Positions 8,762 to 18,325 of a stretch of DNA of 64,000 nucleotides are shown piece after piece. The notes below the pieces were generated by a model, which made no database searches, was not told the origin of the DNA, and worked only from the letters and a program-made list of their open reading frames with translations. The first letter of the stretch is position 1. Each line of letters opens with the position of its first letter. The position numbers were made by a program, and so were the translations under genes. The stretch is from Brevibacillus laterosporus (lineage in GTDB: Bacteria > Bacillota > Bacilli > Brevibacillales > Brevibacillaceae). The stretch spans positions 2,427,501-2,491,500 of the forward strand of contig CP033464.1 of assembly GCA_007833815.1 (NCBI GenBank), written 5' to 3'.

Positions 8762-8780
8762 TTCCTATTAATAATAGGAA
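8762..8780. promoter_or_regulatory. inverted repeat upstream of the xpt promoter
   Basis: TTCCTATT-AAT-AATAGGAA is a perfect 8-bp inverted repeat with a 3-base centre, about 30 bases before the xpt -35 box. Its TCCTAT...ATAGGA core resembles the palindrome at 3194-3211, though the spacing differs by one base. It could be an operator or chance AT-rich symmetry. Confidence 0.35.
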
Positions 8781-8811
8781 AATGTGTTTGATAGCTAGAT
8801 GCGTTTGCTGC

Positions 8812-8840
8812 TTGTCGAAAAATAGTGGGTATGTTACAGT
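8812..8840 (+). promoter_or_regulatory. probable sigma-A promoter of xpt-pbuX
   Basis: TTGTCG (8812-8817), 17 bases, then TACAGT (8835-8840). The expected transcript start near 8847 lies about 15 bases before the riboswitch P1 stem. Confidence 0.5.
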
Positions 8841-8861
8841 GTACCTATTCAATTTCAGATG

Positions 8862-8933
8862 ACTCGTATAATTCGTGGGGATATGGCCCATAAGTTTCTA
8901 CCAGATGACCGATAATCTCATCTGACTACGAGT
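8862..8933 (+). ncRNA. guanine-class purine riboswitch aptamer
   Basis: The P1 arms ACTCGTA (8862-8868) and TACGAGT (8927-8933) enclose the purine riboswitch core: GGGATATGGCCC hairpin (P2), the conserved AAGTTTCTACC J2/3 segment, and the GATGACC...CATC P3 hairpin, then TGACTACG. The pyrimidine that pairs with the ligand is C (8926 in GACTACG), which selects guanine or hypoxanthine rather than adenine. It lies upstream of xpt-pbuX, the classic target: ligand binding should favour the terminator at 9040-9107. Confidence 0.95.
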
Positions 8934-9039
8934 GAAAGTGCATCTAGGGTTCCGTTTTTGTCTCTAAAGATTTTTGACAAAAGGCTGGTCCGAGCGATGC
9001 AAGCTTTGTACGCATAACAAAGCTACACCTGAGGGATAA

Positions 9040-9107
9040 AAACCCAGAAGGACAGGTTTCACTTGAACGTTTTTATTCAAGTGCCTTGTCCTTTTGGGTT
9101 TTTTTGT
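9040..9107 (+). terminator. riboswitch expression-platform terminator
   Basis: A very long stem (AAAACCCAGAAGGACAGG... with CCTTGTCCTTTTGGGTTTT, extended by CACTTGAA/TTCAAGTG) followed by a T run precedes xpt. It is the off-state structure of the guanine riboswitch. Confidence 0.9.
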
Positions 9108-9154
9108 TTTTGAAATTACTTTGTTGAAATGTAGAAAGGGGCTTTTGGCTACTC

Positions 9155-9748
9155 ATGAAGGTATTACAAGAAAGAATTTGTCAGGATGGAAACGTATTGT
9201 CCGATACGGTATTAAAGGTAGATGCTTTTTTAAATCATCAAGTGGATCCCAAATTGGCGATGCAGATTGGTGAAGAATTTGCAAAGCGATTTGCTAATGA
9301 ACAGATTACGAAGGTATTAACAATCGAGGCAAGTGGAATTCAATTTGCAATGGCAACGGGGGTTGCTTTACAAGTTCCTTTTGTTTATGCCAAAAAGAAA
9401 AAAGCAATTACGCAATCGGATGATGTGTATACGGCATCTGTGCATTCTTTCACACGTAAAGAGACATACCTAATTAGCGTGGCAAAAACCTATTTACAGC
9501 CGGGAGAGCGAGTGTTGATCGTAGATGATTTCTTGGCCACAGGCGCTGCATTAGTAGGATTATGCGACATTGTAAAAGAGGCTGGCGCCGAGTTGGTGGG
9601 TGTAGGAGCTGTTATAGAAAAAAGCTTCCAAGAAGGTCGAGGTTTGCTTGAAGACAGAGGAATTGCGATTCATTCGTTAGCTCGTATCAAATCGATGTCT
9701 CCAGAAGGCATTGAATTCATCGAGGAAATCGCAATAAGCAAATCGTAA
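9155..9748 (+). CDS. xpt: xanthine phosphoribosyltransferase
   Basis: 197 residues, the usual size for Xpt, which makes XMP from xanthine and PRPP in the cytoplasm. The PRPP-binding motif VLIVDDFLATGAAL (~residues 124-137) is intact, as is the opening MKVLQERICQDGNVL typical of this family. It is the first gene after the guanine riboswitch and is followed 25 bases later by the permease pbuX, the standard salvage operon. The ATG at 9155 has AAAGGGG about 13 bases upstream, slightly further than usual. Confidence 0.95.
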   Translation: MKVLQERICQDGNVLSDTVLKVDAFLNHQVDPKLAMQIGEEFAKRFANEQITKVLTIEASGIQFAMATGVALQVPFVYAKKKKAITQSDDVYTASVHSFTRKETYLISVAKTYLQPGERVLIVDDFLATGAALVGLCDIVKEAGAELVGVGAVIEKSFQEGRGLLEDRGIAIHSLARIKSMSPEGIEFIEEIAISKS

Positions 9749-9773
9749 GGCAAAAAGGGAGAGGTAGAGCACA

Positions 9774-11087
9774 ATGTTAAGCAAGCAAAAGATTTTTACC
9801 TTGGGCTTTCAACAGGTTCTAGCGATGTACGCTGGAGCAGTTATCGTTCCGCTCATTATCGGTAAAGAATTAGGATTAACACCACAACAAATGGCATATC
9901 TGATCGCGGCGGACCTCTTCACTAGCGGACTTGCAACTTTGCTTCAAGTGTATGGAGGGAGGTATATCGGATCGGGACTTCCTGTTATGCTGGGATGTAC
10001 CTTTACAGCGGTAGGCCCCATTATTGCGGTGTCACTTTCAGCTGGCAACAGTTTAACAACGGCGTATGGAGCTATTATTGTATCTGGTATCTTTGTGTTT
10101 TTGTTTGCGCCTTTGTTTGGTAAATTGCTACGCTTTTTTCCGACGGTGGTCACGGGTTCAGTTGTTACTATCATTGGTTTATCCTTAATTCCTGTTGCGA
10201 TGAAGAATGCGGCTGGTGGGGAAGGTAATGCATCTTTTGGATCACCTACTAATTTACTCCTAGCTCTTTTAACCTTGCTTTTAATTTTGTTATTTAATCG
10301 TTTTTTTACTGGATTTATTCGATCTGTTGCCGTTCTGGTTGGACTTGTTACTGGTACAATGATCGCCTTTTTCTTGGGTATGGTTGACTTCTCTCAGGTG
10401 TGGACAGCTTCCTGGATTAGTATTGTACAACCTTTCTATTTCGGCACACCTCGCTTTGATATCATGGCGATTCTCACCATGATTATTGTAAATATGATCA
10501 GCATGGTGGAATCTACAGGTGTATATTTTGCGGTAGGTAAAGTAACAGACACCAAAATTGAGTCAAAAACAGTGGTAAAAGGTTTGCGGGCAGAAGGTCT
10601 AGCAATTACGATGGGTGGCGTTTTTAACGCTTTCCCGTATACGGCTTTCTCGCAAAACGTGGGTTTGCTTTCACTGACGGGTATTAAAGGTAGGGAAGCC
10701 ATTATGGGTGCCGGTGTTATTCTAGTTGCATTGGGAATGTTACCAAAATTGGCTGCACTTACGACTATTATTCCTGATGCTGTACTAGGCGGAGCCATGA
10801 TTGCTATGTTTGGTATGGTAGTGGCGTCAGGTATTAACATCTTGTCCAGCGTTGATTTATCCAAAAATGAAAATCTCTTGATTGCAGCTTGTAGCATAGC
10901 AGTAGGTTTAGGTTCCGCAGTAGTACCACAAATGTTTGATCAACTTCCAGGTATGGCGAAGATGATTATGCAAAACGGCATCGTTACAGGCTCCTTGACT
11001 GCGATTGTATTAAATATTTGTTTGTCTAGAAATGACAAGAAAGTGCAAAATGCTTCCCAGACTACATCAGACACAGTTTCTGCGTAA
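9774..11087 (+). CDS. pbuX: xanthine permease
   Basis: 437 residues with 13-14 hydrophobic segments and the nucleobase-cation symporter-2 (NCS2) family pattern: an early QQVLAMYAGAVIVPLIIG segment, the FNAFPYTAFSQNVGLLSLTG signature region (~residues 285-305) and the following TGIKGR. NCS2 members import xanthine or uric acid with protons. Co-transcription with xpt under a guanine riboswitch points to xanthine. A GAGAGG ribosome site precedes the ATG. The operon ends at the hairpin at 11117. Confidence 0.93.
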   Translation: MLSKQKIFTLGFQQVLAMYAGAVIVPLIIGKELGLTPQQMAYLIAADLFTSGLATLLQVYGGRYIGSGLPVMLGCTFTAVGPIIAVSLSAGNSLTTAYGAIIVSGIFVFLFAPLFGKLLRFFPTVVTGSVVTIIGLSLIPVAMKNAAGGEGNASFGSPTNLLLALLTLLLILLFNRFFTGFIRSVAVLVGLVTGTMIAFFLGMVDFSQVWTASWISIVQPFYFGTPRFDIMAILTMIIVNMISMVESTGVYFAVGKVTDTKIESKTVVKGLRAEGLAITMGGVFNAFPYTAFSQNVGLLSLTGIKGREAIMGAGVILVALGMLPKLAALTTIIPDAVLGGAMIAMFGMVVASGINILSSVDLSKNENLLIAACSIAVGLGSAVVPQMFDQLPGMAKMIMQNGIVTGSLTAIVLNICLSRNDKKVQNASQTTSDTVSA

Positions 11088-11116
11088 GGAAATCCAGAGT
11101 TGCCTTTTTTGTAGAT

Positions 11117-11168
11117 GAAAAAGGGATATTCCATAAAGCAAGATTGCTTAGGAACATCCCTTTTTTAA
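11117..11168. terminator. bidirectional terminator between pbuX and a minus-strand gene
   Basis: AAAAAGGGATATTCC and GGAACATCCCTTTTTT pair around an AGCAAGATTGCT-containing inner hairpin. It has T runs on both strands and lies between convergent genes. Confidence 0.85.
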
Positions 11169-11178
11169 AAAATAACTG

Positions 11179-12330
11179 TTACTCTCCAGCTATCTCCATT
11201 TCTGTAATTCTCCAACGTTCCCATTGAGAGCCTCTGACTAATGTAAAATAACAGATCCCTTGATGGGTTTTTCCCTTTTTTATATAAGAAAGCTGTACAG
11301 GAATGGTCACTGAAAACATATCGCTGGTTTGCTCATCCGCAGTCATTTTATCTAAAAGCGGGTGCAACGGTTCACGAACATACATCGGACCATTTACAGC
11401 GGCTAGAGAACTTGGTGAACCAGCAACTAAGCAGGTAGCAAGCAGCTCTTCTTCTCGCAAGCATGTCAGATAATAATCAATAACTTGAAGGGGAGAAGCT
11501 TCACGTAGAGCTGAAAAGAGGGTACCAGCTGCTTTTCTAATCATAAATTGATGGCCAGCATCTGGTTCGTGACGTTTATGGGTAGAACTTCCTAGGAAAT
11601 GAATGCAAAAATGTCCATCAAATTGATTTCCAGCAATCCCATCACCACCATGAGGCATCCCATGCATAGAAGCTGCATAATGATGTCCGTTGATAGTTAG
11701 TAAAATGGCACGCCTTTTCCAGCTCCATTTTCCCTGATATATTTTCTTCATGATAGAGGTATCTTGTTTGGTTAATGGTTGGACATCAGCATGATCACTG
11801 CCAGCCCGTCGTTGTACACGGAATTGTTCACCTGTTTCAATATCTGTAACAGTTCCATATGACATGCGCTTAAAGTTTTGTTGCACCTCTTTCCACGGGG
11901 CTGGCGAACCGTAATGCTTCCGTTCTACCAATAATACCCATTTCCCAAGGCATTCACGTAATGAGGTAGTTAATAGCACTTCTTGATTCGTATTTTGTTC
12001 AAAGAGGCGTTGGTCATCACTATAAAAATAACGATTTTTTTCTGTATAGATTGTGGCTCGAATAAATTCTGGTTCAGAACTTGTAATACGTGGCCTAGCT
12101 TCAATTAGTTGTCCCCATTTTTCTGGACCTGTTATTGTTATCTTAGATTGGAAATTAGCATCTAAAGAGGATTTTACAATGATGCTCATGCCCCCATGTG
12201 GCAAGGAACCAGGAGTAAAGGGAGAGATTTTATCCGTTCCCTTTTGAATGTTCGAATGAATTTTTCCTAAAACGGTGGATGGGGAGAAGAGTAAACAACA
12301 GACGAGCAGAGTATAGAATTTTCTTTTCAT
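11179..12330 (-). CDS. secreted protein with an L,D-transpeptidase-like His-Cys motif
   Basis: 383 residues from the ATG at 12330, chosen because AAAGGGAG precedes it and the product then starts with a signal peptide (MKRKFYTLLVCCLLFSPS, cut near VLG). Upstream in-frame codons give a longer ORF without signal peptide or ribosome site. The middle holds a conserved-looking block (~residues 165-275): FRVQRRAGSDHADVQPL, KWSWKRRAILLTINGHHYAASMHGMPHGG and FDGHFCIHFLGSSTH. The GHFCIHF segment recalls the SxGCIR/H catalytic Cys motif of YkuD L,D-transpeptidases, but I do not see the full fold signature. The C-terminal ~100 residues look like a separate alpha/beta domain. It stands alone between a bidirectional terminator and a divergent small gene. 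Function not assigned; a cell-wall role is inference. Confidence 0.6.
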   Translation of the reverse strand: MKRKFYTLLVCCLLFSPSTVLGKIHSNIQKGTDKISPFTPGSLPHGGMSIIVKSSLDANFQSKITITGPEKWGQLIEARPRITSSEPEFIRATIYTEKNRYFYSDDQRLFEQNTNQEVLLTTSLRECLGKWVLLVERKHYGSPAPWKEVQQNFKRMSYGTVTDIETGEQFRVQRRAGSDHADVQPLTKQDTSIMKKIYQGKWSWKRRAILLTINGHHYAASMHGMPHGGDGIAGNQFDGHFCIHFLGSSTHKRHEPDAGHQFMIRKAAGTLFSALREASPLQVIDYYLTCLREEELLATCLVAGSPSSLAAVNGPMYVREPLHPLLDKMTADEQTSDMFSVTIPVQLSYIKKGKTHQGICYFTLVRGSQWERWRITEMEIAGE

Positions 12331-12513
12331 ATATATCTCCCTTTGAAAATAACGGATTAAAACCTTTATAGCCATAGGATGCATCAACTTATCCATTTCA
12401 TACAAATTTGATATCCTTTGCAGATGAAATTGAACAGGTAAAATCGGGATACATACCATAGTCATCAACATCGCATACTGTAGAGGACGGCCATGTGAAG
12501 GGGGAGTTCTTGT

Positions 12514-12705
12514 ATGTCTTCAATGCCTGGAGGAAGCTACAAAGACCAGTTCCACCAACGCTTGTATGTTCAGCTTAACCAAGGTCATAACAAATTGAAC
12601 TACCGAAGAATAAACAATATTGAGAGCCAGATGCGGAACGAAGTGGACGATTATGCCCACATGCAACATGACGTAGCAGATGAACTTGGTATGAACAAAC
12701 ACTAA
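12514..12705 (+). CDS. small conserved-looking hypothetical protein, 63 residues
   Basis: I do not recognise this protein. It starts MSSMPGGSYKDQFHQRLYVQ and is hydrophilic, His/Asn/Gln-rich, predicted mainly helical, with no Cys and no membrane segment. A strong GAAGGGGGAG ribosome site nine bases before the ATG and a good terminator 32 bases after the stop argue that it is a real monocistronic gene. It lies just before ruvC and could be a sporulation-stage small protein, but nothing in the sequence proves that. Confidence 0.65.
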   Translation: MSSMPGGSYKDQFHQRLYVQLNQGHNKLNYRRINNIESQMRNEVDDYAHMQHDVADELGMNKH

Positions 12706-12736
12706 TTGGCCGTCCCACTTTTTGAAGGTGGCAGGA

Positions 12737-12770
12737 AAGTCTGTTGAGAACGATCTCAGCAGGCTTTTTC
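12737..12770 (+). terminator. terminator after the 63-residue gene
   Basis: AGTCTGTTGAGA and TCTCAGCAGGCT pair with two G-U positions around ACGA, followed by TTTTTCTTT. Confidence 0.85.
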
Positions 12771-12916
12771 TTTGTTGGTCTCATGAATCGACAGTGAGCT
12801 AGAGTTTTGGCAGTTTCCTAGTTGGTTTTATCGAACTTTCAACGGAAATGCATGTTCGCAATCTGACTGGTTTGTGTTACAGTTAGAGGAAGACAGGAAG
12901 AAGCGGAGAGAACGTA

Positions 12917-13417
12917 ATGCGGATACTTGGAATAGACCCGGGGATTGCTATTGTCGGGTTTGGGTTTATAGATAAAGAAGGAAGTTCATTAAAGCCTGTG
13001 CAGTATGGTAGCATACAAACAGAAGCTCATACACCTGTGCCTTTACGATTGCGCCAAGTATATGATGCTACCATTGAACTTTTGGATACGTATCAGCCTG
13101 ACGAAATGGGCATAGAAAAATTATTTTTTAATCGAAATGTCACCACTGCTTTTACAGTAGGGCAGGCGCGTGGTGTCATTATTTTAGCTGCTGAACAAAA
13201 AGGAATTCCTGTTTTTGAATACACACCGATGCAAATCAAACAAGCAGTGACAGGCTACGGTGGTGCAGAAAAAAAACAAATTCAAGAAATGGTACGGATG
13301 TTGTTAAAATTAAAGGAAGTACCAAAACCGGATGACGTAGCGGATGCATTAGGCGTAGCGATTACCCATGCCCAAAGCCGCACGTATTATGAGATATCGG
13401 AAGGTGCAAAGAAATGA
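12917..13417 (+). CDS. ruvC: Holliday junction resolvase RuvC
   Basis: 166 residues. The N-terminal MRILGIDPGIAIVGFGF contains the first catalytic Asp of the RNase H-like fold; a Glu in GIEKLFF (~residue 67) and the closing KPDDVADALGVAITH supply the remaining acidic ligands. RuvC cleaves Holliday junctions bound by RuvAB. It overlaps ruvA by four bases (ATGA), so translation is coupled. B. subtilis lacks RuvC and uses RecU, so this gene marks a different Bacillales lineage. Confidence 0.97.
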   Translation: MRILGIDPGIAIVGFGFIDKEGSSLKPVQYGSIQTEAHTPVPLRLRQVYDATIELLDTYQPDEMGIEKLFFNRNVTTAFTVGQARGVIILAAEQKGIPVFEYTPMQIKQAVTGYGGAEKKQIQEMVRMLLKLKEVPKPDDVADALGVAITHAQSRTYYEISEGAKK

Positions 13418-14034
13418 TTGATTTTGTAGAGGGAATTGTCTCTTATATAGATTCGGAGTACGTGGTGGTGCAAGCAGGTGGGCTAGGTTATCGTGTTTTT
13501 TGTCCCAATCCTTATTATTTTGTAAAAGATGAAGGAAAACCTTTTCGTTTGTACACCCATCATCATGTACGCGAGGACGCTATTCATTTGTATGGTTTTG
13601 CGACCAGAGATGAGCGAGATTTGTATCGCCGACTACTTGATGTGAGCGGAATTGGGCCCAAGGGAGCATTAGCTATATTAGCAGGCGCTACACCAGATCA
13701 AATTGTATCCGCTGTTCAACAAGAAAATGTGACTTATTTAACTAAATTCCCTGGTATTGGAAAGAAAACAGCTCAGCGCATGATCTTGGATTTGAAGGAT
13801 AAGTTAAAGGACTTTACGCCATCTATGCTGGTTACGTCTGCTCCAGAATCCTTGTTGGTTAAGGGTAATTCTGATATGGCCGCTTTAGAAGAAGCAATGC
13901 AGGCATTGATGGCTCTGGGGTATTCGGATAACGAAACACAAGGGATCCGTCCTAAATTGCTGGAATCTGCTAAGTCGGGAGCCAGCGTAGAACAGTTGAT
14001 TAAACAGGGGCTAGCGCTCTTTATGAGGGGATAA
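13414..14034 (+). CDS. ruvA: Holliday junction branch migration protein RuvA
   Basis: 206 residues. An OB-fold N domain (MIDFVEGIVSYIDSEYVVVQ), two helix-hairpin-helix motifs (LLDVSGIGPKGALAIL and LTKFPGIGKKTAQRMI, residues ~73-125) and a flexible linker to the C-terminal UBA-like domain III that contacts RuvB (~158-206). The RuvA tetramer grips the four-way junction. The start overlaps the ruvC stop; ruvB begins three bases after its own stop. Confidence 0.97.
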   Translation: MIDFVEGIVSYIDSEYVVVQAGGLGYRVFCPNPYYFVKDEGKPFRLYTHHHVREDAIHLYGFATRDERDLYRRLLDVSGIGPKGALAILAGATPDQIVSAVQQENVTYLTKFPGIGKKTAQRMILDLKDKLKDFTPSMLVTSAPESLLVKGNSDMAALEEAMQALMALGYSDNETQGIRPKLLESAKSGASVEQLIKQGLALFMRG

Positions 14035-14037
14035 AAG

Positions 14038-15045
14038 ATGGACGACAATCGGATTATTACAACCCACATGCAGTGGGAAGAAGATGCCAACGAATTTAGT
14101 TTGCGTCCGCGCTTCTTATCCGAATACATCGGGCAAAAGCAGGTAAAGGAGAATTTAAAGGTCTTTATCGAAGCTGCAAAAATGCGGAAAGAGGCGTTGG
14201 ACCATGTTCTTTTATACGGACCTCCAGGTTTAGGCAAGACGACTTTATCCCAGATTATAGCTAATGAACTAGGTGTAAACGTAAAAACAACCTCCGGACC
14301 TGCTATCGAACGTCCGGGTGATTTAGCTGCCATCCTTACCAATTTACAGGAAGGGGATGTGCTGTTCATTGACGAGATTCATAGGCTAAATCGTAGCGTA
14401 GAAGAAGTCTTATATCCAGCGATGGAGGATTTCGCACTCGATATTATCATTGGAAAAGGGCCAAGTGCTCGCAATGTCCGCCTAGACTTACCGCCATTCA
14501 CTTTAATAGGAGCAACAACGCGCGCCGGACTACTATCATCTCCACTACGTGATCGATTCGGGGTCGTTAATCGTTTAGAATTTTATACAATTGAAGAGTT
14601 GGCTTTCATTGTCTCTCGCGCGGCAGATATTTTGCAGATCGGCATGCAAGAAGGCGGGGCACTAGAGATTGCCAAGCGTTCCAGAGGTACACCGCGTATT
14701 GCCAATCGCTTATTAAAGCGTGTCCGGGATTTTGCTCAAGTACAGGGGGAAGGCATTATTACACAGGAGATTGCACATGAAGCTTTAGTAAGACTTCAAG
14801 TGGATGCTTGTGGACTAGATCATATTGATCATAAATTACTTCTTGCCATTATTGAAAAATTCGCCGGAGGTCCAGTAGGATTGGATACCATTGCGGCTAC
14901 CATTGGGGAAGAATCGCAAACGATTGAAGATGTGTGTGAGCCTTTCTTGTTACAAATTGGTTTCATTCAGCGCACACCGCGTGGACGTATTGCCACTGCA
15001 GCTTGTTACACGCATTTTCAACGCCCGATGCCTTCCCAGTCTTAA
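14038..15045 (+). CDS. ruvB: Holliday junction DNA helicase RuvB
   Basis: 335 residues, the normal length. AAA+ motor with Walker [10 protein letters not shown] (~residues 61-69), Walker [10 protein letters not shown], the sensor/arginine-finger region [19 protein letters not shown], and a C-terminal winged helix that binds DNA ([13 protein letters not shown]). It drives ATP-dependent branch migration with RuvA. Third gene of the ruvCAB operon, with queA following after 48 bases without a terminator. Confidence 0.98.
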   Translation: MDDNRIITTHMQWEEDANEFSLRPRFLSEYIGQKQVKENLKVFIEAAKMRKEALDHVLLYGPPGLGKTTLSQIIANELGVNVKTTSGPAIERPGDLAAILTNLQEGDVLFIDEIHRLNRSVEEVLYPAMEDFALDIIIGKGPSARNVRLDLPPFTLIGATTRAGLLSSPLRDRFGVVNRLEFYTIEELAFIVSRAADILQIGMQEGGALEIAKRSRGTPRIANRLLKRVRDFAQVQGEGIITQEIAHEALVRLQVDACGLDHIDHKLLLAIIEKFAGGPVGLDTIAATIGEESQTIEDVCEPFLLQIGFIQRTPRGRIATAACYTHFQRPMPSQS

Positions 15046-15093
15046 TAGGATTGTCTAACAACAATGAATTGCCAAAAAGGGGATTAGAGAAAC

Positions 15094-16122
15094 GTGGATG
15101 TAACTTTATTTGATTTTGATCTGCCAGAAGAGTTGATTGCCCAGCATCCACTTGAGGATCGTACAGGCTCTCGCTTGCTTGTTCTTGATAAACAAACAGG
15201 CGAAGTGACTCATCAGCAGTTTACAGACTTGATTACGTATTTGGAAGCGGGGGACGTGCTGGTTGTCAATGACAGTCGCGTGTTGCCCGCCCGTTTGATT
15301 GGAGTAAAAAGCGAGACAGGAGCTAAAATTGAGATTTTGCTACTAAAATCGCTTGGTGATGATCGCTGGGAAACATTGGCTCGCCCGGGGAAACGATTTA
15401 AAGTGGGAGCTGAGATAGAGTTTGGTGATGGCTTGCTTCGCTGTGTCTGTGAAGAGATTACACCAACAGGAGGACGCATCGTGCGTTTCTCCTATGAGGG
15501 AATTTTCTATGAGATTTTAGATCGGCTAGGTTCAATGCCCCTACCACCATATATTCATGAACAGTTGGATGATCGGGAGCGGTACCAAACGGTCTACTCC
15601 AAAGAGCTAGGATCGGCTGCTGCTCCGACAGCGGGCTTACATTTTACGCAGGATTACTTGAAACAGCTTCAGGAAAAAGGAATCAAGCTAGCTTATGTTA
15701 CTTTGCACGTGGGGTTAGGCACATTCCGCCCGGTAGAGGCAGATGTGATTGAAGAGCATGTGATGCATGCCGAACATTATCAATTAACGCAGGAAACGGC
15801 TGATTTGATCAATAATGCAAAGGAAAAGGGGAAACGAGTCTTTGCTGTAGGAACAACATCTTGCCGAACCTTAGAGACCATAGCGCAAGAACATGATAGT
15901 AAACTGGTGGCCCAGTCTGGTTGGACGGATATCTTTATGTACCCAGGTTATGATTTTGCGGTTATTGACGGACTCTTGACCAACTTCCATCTACCTAAAT
16001 CAACCTTGGTCATGCTTATTAGTGCATTGGCTGGACGGGAAAATGTTCTTCATGCTTATCAGGAAGCGATTGCCCGTAAGTATCGTTTCTTTAGCTTTGG
16101 AGATGCGATGTTGATTAAATAA
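15094..16122 (+). CDS. queA: S-adenosylmethionine:tRNA ribosyltransferase-isomerase
   Basis: 342 residues matching QueA throughout, from [18 protein letters not shown] to [19 protein letters not shown]. QueA transfers the ribose of SAM to 7-aminomethyl-7-deazaguanine in tRNA, giving epoxyqueuosine. Start GTG at 15094, preceded by a GGGGATTAGAG ribosome site. It sits between ruvB and tgt, the enzyme that supplies its substrate tRNA, as in B. subtilis. Confidence 0.97.
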   Translation: MDVTLFDFDLPEELIAQHPLEDRTGSRLLVLDKQTGEVTHQQFTDLITYLEAGDVLVVNDSRVLPARLIGVKSETGAKIEILLLKSLGDDRWETLARPGKRFKVGAEIEFGDGLLRCVCEEITPTGGRIVRFSYEGIFYEILDRLGSMPLPPYIHEQLDDRERYQTVYSKELGSAAAPTAGLHFTQDYLKQLQEKGIKLAYVTLHVGLGTFRPVEADVIEEHVMHAEHYQLTQETADLINNAKEKGKRVFAVGTTSCRTLETIAQEHDSKLVAQSGWTDIFMYPGYDFAVIDGLLTNFHLPKSTLVMLISALAGRENVLHAYQEAIARKYRFFSFGDAMLIK

Positions 16123-16142
16123 AAGAATTTTTATGCGTTTTC

Positions 16143-16171
16143 TTGTGATTCATGGGAAGACCTCTTATAAT
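16143..16171 (+). promoter_or_regulatory. internal sigma-A promoter before tgt
   Basis: TTGTGA (16143-16148), 17 bases, TATAAT (16166-16171). It would let tgt-yajC be expressed separately from ruvCAB-queA. Confidence 0.6.
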
Positions 16172-16198
16172 AGATAAGACGTAGGAAACACATGCTAA

Positions 16199-17374
<1,176 letters not shown>

Positions 17375-17393
17375 GAACTAAGGAGGATGAACC

Positions 17394-17729
17394 ATGCAAG
17401 GATTAGGTGGATTGTTGCCGATTATCATCATGTTTGTGATCTTTTACTTTTTGTTGATTCGACCTCAACAAAAACGTAACAAAGAGCGCAACGCAATGTT
17501 GGCAGCTATAAAAAAAGGGGATCGCGTTGTAACAATTGGAGGAATGCATGGCACTATCCAAGACATTACTGACGATACACTTATTTTGAAAGTTTCCCAC
17601 AATGTACACATGACGTTCGACCGCGGTGCAGTGAATTCTGTTTCTGTTGTTAGCCCTACAAAAGAAGTAGAGGAAACGAAGAATTCCAAAGAGGAATTGG
17701 CAGCACCTGCTGAAGAAACGAAATCATAA
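17394..17729 (+). CDS. yajC: preprotein translocase accessory subunit YajC
   Basis: 111 residues: one N-terminal membrane helix (LLPIIIMFVIFYFLLI) followed by RPQQKRNKER and a small beta domain (GDRVVTIGGMHGTIQDI), the YajC pattern, with an acidic tail. YajC associates with SecDF, encoded 4.5 kb downstream. AAGGAGGATG ribosome site. The operon ends at the following hairpin. Confidence 0.95.
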   Translation: MQGLGGLLPIIIMFVIFYFLLIRPQQKRNKERNAMLAAIKKGDRVVTIGGMHGTIQDITDDTLILKVSHNVHMTFDRGAVNSVSVVSPTKEVEETKNSKEELAAPAEETKS

Positions 17730-17735
17730 ACACAA

Positions 17736-17770
17736 AAAAGCTGTTAGCTAATTGCTAACAGCTTTTTCTT
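17736..17770 (+). terminator. terminator after yajC
   Basis: AAAAGCTGTTAGC-TAATT-GCTAACAGCTTTTTC: a perfect 13-bp stem with 5-base loop. A-rich 5' arm and T-rich 3' arm allow function in both directions, also serving the convergent gene at 17810. Confidence 0.9.
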
Positions 17771-17809
17771 TTCGAAAGAACAAATATCTGTACAATCCCT
17801 AGATCGTGG

Positions 17810-18226
17810 TTACCGCCTATTTGAAGTATTTACACCAAAAACACCGCCAATTCCTGCGATAAGAAAGGCAAAGAGCGTATACAATAAAGTCGAGAAGTTA
17901 AGCGGTGCATCAAAGCCTAAAAAGCCAATTAGTAAGACGAGGAAGAAATAGCCCAAACCGGTTAATCCTCCGTAATACCAGCCGCGTGCGCCGCATTTGC
18001 GCCCCGTTACAAAGCCGCCAATCAACAAACTACAAACGTTAATGACATAGCTAAAGTAGGGTAGTGAGCTTTCCTTCACATTGGTAAACGAAAGAAGTAA
18101 AGCAGCTAAAATAGAACCGAGCAAGACAAGGCCAAGCGTTAGAAATAATCCCGTCATCACCGAGGCGGAATGACTGCGCATAACACGATCCCATCCTCTC
18201 TTTTTCATTCTCATTCTTACTACCAT
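17810..18226 (-). CDS. yrzE: TIGR04086-type four-helix membrane protein (YrzE-like)
   Basis: 138 residues with four hydrophobic helices (e.g. GLFLTLGLVLLGSILAALLL and the closing TLLYTLFAFLIAGIGGVFGV) and a GRKCGARGWYYGGLTGLGYF loop typical of this uncharacterised family found near yajC and spoVB in Bacillales. The start is uncertain: ATG at 18226 has no clear ribosome site, and in-frame ATGs follow at 18214, 18208 and 18181. Function unknown. Confidence 0.75.
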   Translation of the reverse strand: MVVRMRMKKRGWDRVMRSHSASVMTGLFLTLGLVLLGSILAALLLSFTNVKESSLPYFSYVINVCSLLIGGFVTGRKCGARGWYYGGLTGLGYFFLVLLIGFLGFDAPLNFSTLLYTLFAFLIAGIGGVFGVNTSNRR

Positions 18227-18325
18227 TTATATGAGAGGCTTGGCAGGCTTATTCATCTCTTGATTGAACATCGTCGCGAATTTTCGTATGATGGATAAGG
18301 GAAAAAGACGGGAGTGAGGATACCG

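Noticed and set aside
8634-8891. 85-codon minus-strand ORF
   Set aside because: It overlaps the bofC terminator and the guanine riboswitch and has no ribosome site.
12840-12875. LexA/DinR box before ruvC
   Set aside because: CGAAC (near 12834) and GTTCG (near 12855) half-sites exist but are not spaced as CGAAC-N4-GTTCG.
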